Assembly: GCA_030607835.1 (NCBI GenBank)
Contig: JAUWJE010000032.1
Coordinates: 1-12,090, forward strand
Source: Candidatus Fermentibacterota bacterium
GTDB lineage: Bacteria > Fermentibacterota > Fermentibacteria > Fermentibacterales > JCC-6
Length of the DNA stretch: 12,090 bases
Reading direction: 5' to 3'
The translations under genes and the position numbers were made by a program. Below the pieces are notes generated by a model. The model searched no databases, was not told the origin of the DNA, and saw nothing but the letters and a program-made list of their open reading frames with translations. The number at the start of each line of letters is the position of its first letter. Position 1 is the stretch's first letter. Shown here in pieces: positions 6,780 through 12,090 of this stretch.

Positions 6780-8153
6780 TTGGCCAGGAAGAAAACCCGG
6801 TTCGTCTGTAATGAATGCGGCGGCAATTCTCCTGCATGGTCAGGGAAGTGTCCGCATTGCGATTCATGGAACACAATGGTTGAGGAAGTGGTTGTAAAAT
6901 GTGAAAGGAAATATGTCAGTCAGCAGAATATCCGCCCTATACCATTAACGGAGATACCGGAGATATCAGGTGAAAGACTGCAATCCGGAATTGAAGAGCT
7001 CGATAGGGTTCTTGGAGGTGGAGTGCTTAAGGGTTCTGTTAATCTCATTGGTGGGGAACCGGGGATTGGGAAGAGCACTCTGATGATTCAGCTCTCCGCG
7101 AAACTGGCAGATACTGGAGAGCTTGTGCTGTACTCGACAGGTGAGGAGTCGCAGGAGCTGGTTGCTGTAAGAGCAAGAAGAACAGGCTCAATGAGTGGAA
7201 ATGTGACTATTCTTCCGGCGACTGATCTTGATCTTGTGCTGGATAATCTGGTCAATTCCGGAAGTTCAGTTCTTATTGTAGATTCGATTCAGACACTATA
7301 TTCGTCAGATCTTTCCAGTGCCCCAGGGTCTGTATCCCAGGTTAGACATTGCACTTCAGAACTTATCAGAACATGCAAGTCACGGGGAGTAACAGCATTC
7401 ATTGTGGGGCACATAACAAAGTCAGGCTCTCTGGCTGGACCAAAAGTTCTTGAGCATCTGGTGGATGCGGTAATTTATTTCGAGGGAGAGGGTGATCGTT
7501 TGTATCGTCTTCTCAGGGCTGCAAAAAACAGATTCGGCTCAACAAATGAACTCGGTGTTTTTGAAATGACAGCTGAGGGGCTGAAGAGTGTCAGCGAAGC
7601 TTCCGCCTATTTCCTTAGAAGGGAGGATGCCAGAAGAACGGGAACCGTTGTTACCGCGGTCATAGAAGGAACCAGACCGTTCCTTGTGGAAGTTCAGGCT
7701 CTAACAAGTACTACAAGATACGGGTATCCGCAAAGGAGCGTAAATGGTTTGGATTCCCGCAGGCTTCCCATGCTCCTTGCAGTTCTTGAGAAAAGATGCG
7801 GAATGGATCTCGGTAATCAGGATGTCTATGTAAATGTTGCTGGAGGAGCCAGTCTTGCAGATCCGGGAGCTGATCTGGGTGTCTGTCTGGCTGTGGCTTC
7901 CAGCAGACTTGATAAGCCGGTCAGAAAAGGTATCACCGTCAGCAGCGAAATCGGGCTTGGTGGCGAACTCAGACCGGTAACACATTTCGACCTGAGATTG
8001 AGGGAAACGCTCAATCTCGGATTTAACACACTGGCAGGAGCTACTGATAACACAAAAGATGCCGGTAACGGAGCTGAAGGTTACCTCAATTTATTCGATT
8101 CAATAGAGGGCCTTCTCTCAGATGGTTCAGAAGAAGGAGGAAACTGGTTATGA
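6780..8153 (+). CDS. radA: DNA repair protein RadA/Sms
   Basis: RadA is a DnaB-like hexameric ATPase that drives branch migration and D-loop extension during recombination. All expected parts are present in 457 residues. The zinc finger has Cys10, Cys13, Cys24 and Cys27 (CNECGG...CPHC). The RecA-fold ATPase has Walker A GGEPGIGKST (91-100), GEES (121-124), Walker B VLIVDSIQT (164-172) and the RadA-specific KNRFG (249-253). The Lon-like C-terminal domain runs from about 285 to 425 with VYVNVAGGA (349-357). TTG at 6780 gives the normal N-terminus. Its stop overlaps the following PIN/TRAM gene (ATGA). In Bacillus, radA is followed by disA, yacL, ispD and ispF; here disA is missing but the rest of the order is kept. 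Confidence 0.97.
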   Translation: MARKKTRFVCNECGGNSPAWSGKCPHCDSWNTMVEEVVVKCERKYVSQQNIRPIPLTEIPEISGERLQSGIEELDRVLGGGVLKGSVNLIGGEPGIGKSTLMIQLSAKLADTGELVLYSTGEESQELVAVRARRTGSMSGNVTILPATDLDLVLDNLVNSGSSVLIVDSIQTLYSSDLSSAPGSVSQVRHCTSELIRTCKSRGVTAFIVGHITKSGSLAGPKVLEHLVDAVIYFEGEGDRLYRLLRAAKNRFGSTNELGVFEMTAEGLKSVSEASAYFLRREDARRTGTVVTAVIEGTRPFLVEVQALTSTTRYGYPQRSVNGLDSRRLPMLLAVLEKRCGMDLGNQDVYVNVAGGASLADPGADLGVCLAVASSRLDKPVRKGITVSSEIGLGGELRPVTHFDLRLRETLNLGFNTLAGATDNTKDAGNGAEGYLNLFDSIEGLLSDGSEEGGNWL

Positions 8154-9163
8154 AAATTTCGGGCTGGGAAGTACGTGTACTTTTCATTCTTGTTCTCGGC
8201 CTGCTGGGGACATTCGCATTTGATGGATTTTCACCATCCCCATGGTTTGGACTTACAGGGCTTGGAATTGGGGTGATTGCTGTTCTACTGCAGATGGCTT
8301 TCGTCAAACTTCCAGCTGATGAGATAATCTATGCAACAGTAGGAGCGATTATCGGGCTGATCTCAGGAATTCTTGTTATCGTAGCTCTGCGTATGGGTAA
8401 TCTTATTATAGCGGAATCCGGTGTCACACCACTTGTAATGATACCCTTTGCATTTGCCTATATTTTCGGGCATGTAGCGCTTACAAAGGGGAAGAGGCTA
8501 AACCTTCTTTCGGCAGAAGAAAAGAGCGAGTTGAGCAATACTCCTGTTCTTGTTGATATGTCCGCTGTTATTGATGGAAGGATTGCTGATCTGGTGCTTG
8601 CAGGTCTCATAAGAGGTCCTTTCATTCTGCCGGGCTCAATTCAGGAGAATCTTGAGGAGATGTCCAATTCGGATGATATCATCGAGCGGGGCCGAGGAAG
8701 ACGCGGAGCCGAAACTCTCGAACGTCTTGAAGAAACAGCTGGAAATTCCGGTGGTCTTGAATACAGAGATTTCGGTAAACCTGAGAAAGAACGTTTCCGA
8801 ATGCTTGATCTGCTTCGAAAAGAAGGAATATCCCTTCTCAGCAGCGATAAGGATATGCTTGATATCGCTATCAAAGAGGGTAATCACGTAATCAACCTTG
8901 AGGAGGTTGGTCCTGCCTCAAGACCTATTACTCTTCCAGGAGAGATTCTGACATTGAAACTGGTTCGCAAAGGGAGGAATCCCAAGCAGGCTGTGGGATT
9001 CATGGATGATGGAACAATGATTGTAGTAGAAGATGCTGAAGATAGAATAGGTGACACAATTGAGGTTCAGGCTCATACTACTTTCAGGTCTTCTGGAGGA
9101 ACCATGGTCTTCACCAGGCTTGTACAGAACATTAACGATAGCAGCCTGGAGCGTATGAAGTAA
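8150..9163 (+). CDS. Membrane-anchored PIN/TRAM domain protein (YacL-like)
   Basis: A 337-residue YacL-type protein. Three to four hydrophobic helices (about 7-25, 35-52, 58-80 and 92-110) anchor it in the membrane. A PIN domain follows at about 132-255 and a C-terminal TRAM-like RNA-binding domain at about 258-325 with TLPGEILTLKLVRKG (261-275) and FMDDGTMIVVEDA (284-296). PIN hallmarks include VLVDMSAVIDGRIADL (133-148, with Asp136), GRGRRG (181-186) and LLSSDKDM (229-236, with Asp233). By eye the helix Glu of the family (DEL/EEL) is Asn167 and the third acidic residue is missing, so nuclease activity is uncertain. The family's substrate is unknown; an RNase role is inferred. The ATG overlaps the radA stop and AAGGAGG (8134-8140) is nine bases upstream. 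Confidence 0.9.
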   Translation: MKISGWEVRVLFILVLGLLGTFAFDGFSPSPWFGLTGLGIGVIAVLLQMAFVKLPADEIIYATVGAIIGLISGILVIVALRMGNLIIAESGVTPLVMIPFAFAYIFGHVALTKGKRLNLLSAEEKSELSNTPVLVDMSAVIDGRIADLVLAGLIRGPFILPGSIQENLEEMSNSDDIIERGRGRRGAETLERLEETAGNSGGLEYRDFGKPEKERFRMLDLLRKEGISLLSSDKDMLDIAIKEGNHVINLEEVGPASRPITLPGEILTLKLVRKGRNPKQAVGFMDDGTMIVVEDAEDRIGDTIEVQAHTTFRSSGGTMVFTRLVQNINDSSLERMK

Positions 9164-9188
9164 AGTAACACACAGAAAACCGGGGAGT

Positions 9189-10370
9189 ATGCAAAGAAAT
9201 ACCTGGGGAACAGTAATTGTTGCTGCGGGAACAGGTTCGAGGTTTGCCTCCGAAACACCCAAGCAGTTTCTCAGACTTCGAGGTAAACCTCTGATTGACT
9301 GGTCAATAGATACGTTTTCCAGCATAGCGGAGATCTCTGAAATCGTAGTTGTTCTGCCAAGGGATGAAGATCTGTGGAAACCATACTGGATACCTTCAGA
9401 AAAAGTAAGAACCGTGCCCGGAGGCATTCGGCGGCAGGATTCTGTTCTGGAGGGTTTGAGGGCACTGGATTCATGCAAGTGGGTTCTCGTTCACGATGCC
9501 GCGCGTCCTCTCGTATCTGCCGGGATTATTCGTCGGGTTATGAAGGGAACAGAGGAGACCGGAGCAGCAGTGCCTGTGGTATCAGTCAGAGATACAGTTA
9601 AGAGAATATCTCCTCAAAGTTTTATCAGCGGGACTGTTCCCAGAGATGATCTGAGAATGAGTCAGACGCCTCAGGGATTCAGAATGGATATACTTGAAGA
9701 AGTTCTCTCCCTCGCGAATGACGACGTTACAGATGAGTGTTCTGCAATGGAACAGGCTGGACACGAAGTACTGGCTGTTAATTGCGATCTTCGAAACTTG
9801 AAGCTTACGGATCCATCTGACTTTGCGATTATTGAGTCGCTTGTGTCCGAGAAGACGGAATCACGTAGCGGAATTGGGCTCGATTTCCATCCTTTTGCCA
9901 GTGGTAGACCTCTATTTGTTGGTGGATGTAAAATTGAAGGAAACAAGGGACTTTCAGGACATTCAGATGGTGATGCCGTTTTGCATGCGATTGCTGATGC
10001 GCTCCTTTCCGCTTCCAGACTCGGAGATATTGGTATTCATTTTCCACCTGGAGATGAGAAATGGAAAAACGCGGACAGCGCGGATCTTCTGAGGACTGTA
10101 AACAAACTCATTTCAGATGATGGATGGACAATCAAACAGATTGACGTTACCGTGATTTCCGATATGCCCAGATTCGCTCCCATTCGAGACCGATTAATCA
10201 GCAGGATTGCAGGGATACTCTGTGTCAGACCGGATACAGTCTGGGTTAAGGGCACAACAACAAACACCCTGGGAGATATTGGAAAAGGTAAGGGACTGGG
10301 TTGCATGGTTATGGCAGTTATCACCCGCTCCATTCCCGAAGCGATATTCGGAAGTCCGGGAAATCAGTGA
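9189..10370 (+). CDS. ispDF: Bifunctional IspD-IspF (MEP cytidylyltransferase / MECDP synthase)
   Basis: Two enzymes of the methylerythritol phosphate pathway to isoprenoid precursors in one 393-residue chain. IspD (about 5-222) adds CMP to MEP: VAAGTGSRF (11-19, Arg18), TPKQF (23-27, Lys25), LVHDAARPLV (100-109), RDTVKR (134-139), PRDDLRMSQTPQGF (151-164) and LKLTDPSDF (204-212, Lys205). IspF (about 226-385) cyclises CDP-ME-2-phosphate: GIGLDFHPF (228-236) with zinc ligands Asp232 and His234, GHSDGDAVLH (257-266) with His266, GDIGIHFP (279-286) and VKGTTTN (353-359). The IspF nucleotide/metal segment departs from consensus: TTTN for TTTE and KGK for RGE. IspDF fusions are known in alpha- and epsilonproteobacteria and elsewhere. 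GGGGAG lies just before the ATG, and no later start would preserve the CTP-binding motif. Gap to the previous gene is 25 bases. Confidence 0.95.
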   Translation: MQRNTWGTVIVAAGTGSRFASETPKQFLRLRGKPLIDWSIDTFSSIAEISEIVVVLPRDEDLWKPYWIPSEKVRTVPGGIRRQDSVLEGLRALDSCKWVLVHDAARPLVSAGIIRRVMKGTEETGAAVPVVSVRDTVKRISPQSFISGTVPRDDLRMSQTPQGFRMDILEEVLSLANDDVTDECSAMEQAGHEVLAVNCDLRNLKLTDPSDFAIIESLVSEKTESRSGIGLDFHPFASGRPLFVGGCKIEGNKGLSGHSDGDAVLHAIADALLSASRLGDIGIHFPPGDEKWKNADSADLLRTVNKLISDDGWTIKQIDVTVISDMPRFAPIRDRLISRIAGILCVRPDTVWVKGTTTNTLGDIGKGKGLGCMVMAVITRSIPEAIFGSPGNQ

Positions 10371-10981
10371 TTGAGCAGATTCTTGAATATCTGGCGAACA
10401 ACCCACCCGGCATCTGGGCGGGACCACTGCTTGGAATAATTGCCTTTGTTGAGACTCTATTTCCACCACTTCCGGGAGATATTCTATTTGTTATTCTCGC
10501 AGGCTGGGCAATGTCTGGTGGTCTTTCATTCATTCTTACAGCTTTGTTCGGTGTAGCAGGGTGTTTTCTTGCAAGCTGTATTCTGTTTTTTTTCGGGCAT
10601 TCGTCCGGCAGGAAATTCGTGGATGGATGGCTATCCAGAAAGGTAAAACCCATACGAGTGGAGAAAGCCAAAACACTTATCAAGAAACACGGACCAGTTG
10701 TTCTTGCGGGAAGCCGATTCATTCCAGGTGTAAGATCCCTGCTGGTTCTAATTGCTGGAACATCAGGTATGCGGTTTGCTTCGGCAGCTCTGCCTGTGGC
10801 GGTGAGTGCGATTGCATGGTACATCATCCTTTCGGTTGCCGGTTTAATACTTGGTAACAATCTTGAGGCTGTTGAAGGATTCATGAAACAGTTCGAAGTA
10901 TGGATATGGATTGTTCTCGCCGTCATTGTTGTCGTTCTCGTGTTGATGAAATGGCTGGACAAGCGAAGGCAGCAGGAATGA
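10367..10981 (+). CDS. DedA family (SNARE-associated) membrane protein
   Basis: Integral membrane protein of the DedA superfamily, members of which act in envelope homeostasis. Some are flippases for undecaprenyl phosphate or phospholipid; the substrate here is unknown. The 204 residues show the re-entrant motif ETLFPPLPGDIL (29-40), hydrophobic segments near 20-45, 52-78, 138-163 and 178-195, and the signature AGSRFIPGVRSLL (114-126) with Arg117, Pro120 and Arg123. The frame is open upstream to an ATG at 10301, but those 22 extra residues lie inside ispF and are polar and unlike the family. GTG at 10367 overlaps the ispDF stop (GTGA) and gives the usual N-terminus, so I choose it; its Shine-Dalgarno (CCGGGA) is weak. 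A T8 run at 10586-10593 encodes Phe residues and could be an indel hotspot. Confidence 0.9.
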   Translation: MIEQILEYLANNPPGIWAGPLLGIIAFVETLFPPLPGDILFVILAGWAMSGGLSFILTALFGVAGCFLASCILFFFGHSSGRKFVDGWLSRKVKPIRVEKAKTLIKKHGPVVLAGSRFIPGVRSLLVLIAGTSGMRFASAALPVAVSAIAWYIILSVAGLILGNNLEAVEGFMKQFEVWIWIVLAVIVVVLVLMKWLDKRRQQE

Positions 10982-12090
10982 AGATTCTTTTTGCCACCGC
11001 GGAAGCGTATCCATTTGCATGTACAGGCGGACTTGCAGGTGTTACCGGATCTTTACCTGTTGCCCTGGAACGTATCGGCCACACGGTGAGTCTGATCATG
11101 CCCTTTTATCGTGACATAAAGAATCTCGATGATTACGAATGGATGGGAGATCAGTTCTTAACCTCAGCCGGTGAGAAATTCGGTCTTGCTCAGACAGTAC
11201 TTCCCGGAAGCAATGTAAGTGTTTACCTGATAAGTAAGGATGAGTTTTATGACAGACCGGGGATCTATGGTCCGGATGATGACAGTGCCTATCCGGATAA
11301 TGCGAGTAGATTCGCGTTTTTCTCAAGAGCGACTGCATCCTTTCTGGAGAATCTTGTAGAAACTCCTGACATACTGCACTGTCATGATTGGCAGACAGGT
11401 CTGGTTCCCGCTTACATTCGGAGTTTTCGAAAACCAGCTGTCGTTTTCACAGTTCATAACATGCGTTATCAGGGGAATTATCCTCCCCAGGAGTTCGCTT
11501 TCACATTCCTGCCCTGGTCTTTATTTACGATAGATGGGCTGGAGTTTTTTGGAACTTTCAGCTTTCTCAAATCAGGAATCGTCTTTTCAGATCAAATAAC
11601 TACTGTAAGCAGTTCTTATGCAAAGGAGATTCAGACCCCCGCATTTGGTGAGAGTATGGATGGTATATTCCGAGCACGGTCGGACAGCCTTACCGGGATA
11701 CTCAATGGAATTGATTATGAAATCTGGAATCCATCAACAGATCCTGCTATAGAGGCTTCTTACAGCGCAAATTCGATCGGACCGAGGAGCATCTGCAGGA
11801 ATGAGCTTATCAGACAGCACAAACTCGATAAGAATCCTGACAGAATGATTATCGGGATTGTCTCCAGGCTTACCGAACAGAAGGGATTGGACCTGCTATT
11901 TCCCATCCTCGGCATACTTATTCAGAAAGGGTTGAATTTCGTCATTCTTGGAACCGGGGAAAAGCGCTATATGGAGAAATTCACAGAACTCTCAAGAAAG
12001 AATCCTGGCAGAATCTCAGTTACTCTGGATTATGATGAAGAAATGGCTCTCTCGATATTCGCGGGATGCGACCTCTTCGTTATGCCCAGC
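10978..12090 (+). CDS. glgA: Glycogen synthase (GT5), partial at the right edge
   Basis: Transfers glucose from ADP-glucose to growing alpha-1,4-glucan. The first 371 residues are present; the family is about 475-490, so the catalytic EPCGL-type segment lies beyond the window. GT5 motifs seen are the N-terminal strand MKILFATAEAYPF, ILHCHDWQTGL (132-142), TVHNMRYQG (158-166), DQITTVSSSYAKEIQTP (205-221), LNGIDYEIWNP (242-252), SRLTEQKGLDLL (296-307, with the phosphate-binding Arg297 and Lys302) and DYDEEMA (351-357). The N-terminal substrate motif normally reads KTGGLADV; here residues 15-22 read CTGGLAGV, so the ADP-glucose-binding Lys15 is Cys and the Asp is Gly. The remaining motifs look normal. 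The ATG overlaps the dedA stop (ATGA). ADP-glucose as donor is inferred from the family. Confidence 0.94.
   Translation, partial: MKILFATAEAYPFACTGGLAGVTGSLPVALERIGHTVSLIMPFYRDIKNLDDYEWMGDQFLTSAGEKFGLAQTVLPGSNVSVYLISKDEFYDRPGIYGPDDDSAYPDNASRFAFFSRATASFLENLVETPDILHCHDWQTGLVPAYIRSFRKPAVVFTVHNMRYQGNYPPQEFAFTFLPWSLFTIDGLEFFGTFSFLKSGIVFSDQITTVSSSYAKEIQTPAFGESMDGIFRARSDSLTGILNGIDYEIWNPSTDPAIEASYSANSIGPRSICRNELIRQHKLDKNPDRMIIGIVSRLTEQKGLDLLFPILGILIQKGLNFVILGTGEKRYMEKFTELSRKNPGRISVTLDYDEEMALSIFAGCDLFVMPS

Noticed and set aside
9164..9188. Possible terminator or promoter between the PIN/TRAM gene and ispDF
   Set aside because: The 25 bases contain no inverted repeat with a T run and no convincing -10; only the purine-rich ribosome site is visible.
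10301..10366. dedA start at the ATG 10301
   Set aside because: The added 22 residues are polar and lie inside ispF; the GTG at 10367 gives the normal N-terminus and a GTGA coupling overlap.
10586..10593. T8 run in dedA as programmed slippage
   Set aside because: It is not in slippery phase (codons TTT TTT TTC after CTG) and simply encodes Phe in a membrane segment; it is at most an indel hotspot.
10321..10962. 213-residue frame antisense to dedA
   Set aside because: It mirrors a strongly supported membrane-protein gene, resembles no family I know and has no context of its own; it is a shadow frame.

Overview
This window looks like ordinary chromosome from a free-living bacterium. There is no sign of phage, plasmid or insertion sequence, and no tRNA, rRNA or CRISPR. 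Base composition is moderate (by eye a little under 50% GC) and uniform. Coding density is very high, AGA/AGG are common arginine codons, and several genes start with TTG or GTG. The mix of gene order (rqcH|yicC-gmk-coaB, then radA-yacL-ispD-ispF, both familiar from Bacillota) with unusual fusions suggests an under-sampled lineage, possibly a candidate phylum of the FCB or Fermentibacteria type. That placement is a low-confidence inference.

Layout. A leftward unit occupies 1-2426: an RqcH/NFACT nascent-chain elongation factor (819-2426), a stand-alone cyclic-nucleotide-binding-domain protein (311-793), and a cytidine deaminase that runs off the left edge (1-311). A divergent intergenic region of 97 bases (2427-2523) carries a perfect TATAAT inside a small palindrome. 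From there a tight rightward array runs to the right edge: yicC (2524-3405), a guanylate kinase-CoaB fusion (3398-4696), a family 4 uracil-DNA glycosylase (4693-5418), dnaB (5415-6770), radA (6780-8153), a YacL-like membrane PIN/TRAM protein (8150-9163), an IspD-IspF fusion (9189-10370), a DedA membrane protein (10367-10981) and a partial glycogen synthase glgA (from 10978).

Nearly every junction in the rightward array is an ATGA or GTGA overlap or a gap of 9-25 bases. This points to one translationally coupled operon joining nucleotide and CoA synthesis, replication and repair (UDG, DnaB, RadA), RNA metabolism (YicC, PIN/TRAM), isoprenoid precursors (IspDF), envelope (DedA) and glycogen.

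The most unusual item is the single reading frame joining guanylate kinase to the phosphopantothenate-cysteine ligase half of CoaBC, with rpoZ and the CoaC half missing from between them. Other points for a second look are GlgA with Cys in place of the ADP-glucose-binding Lys15, an IspF domain with a replaced metal-binding Glu, a PIN domain with an apparently degraded acidic site, and the regulator-like cNMP domain with no DNA-binding domain. No wholly new defence or mobile system is visible.
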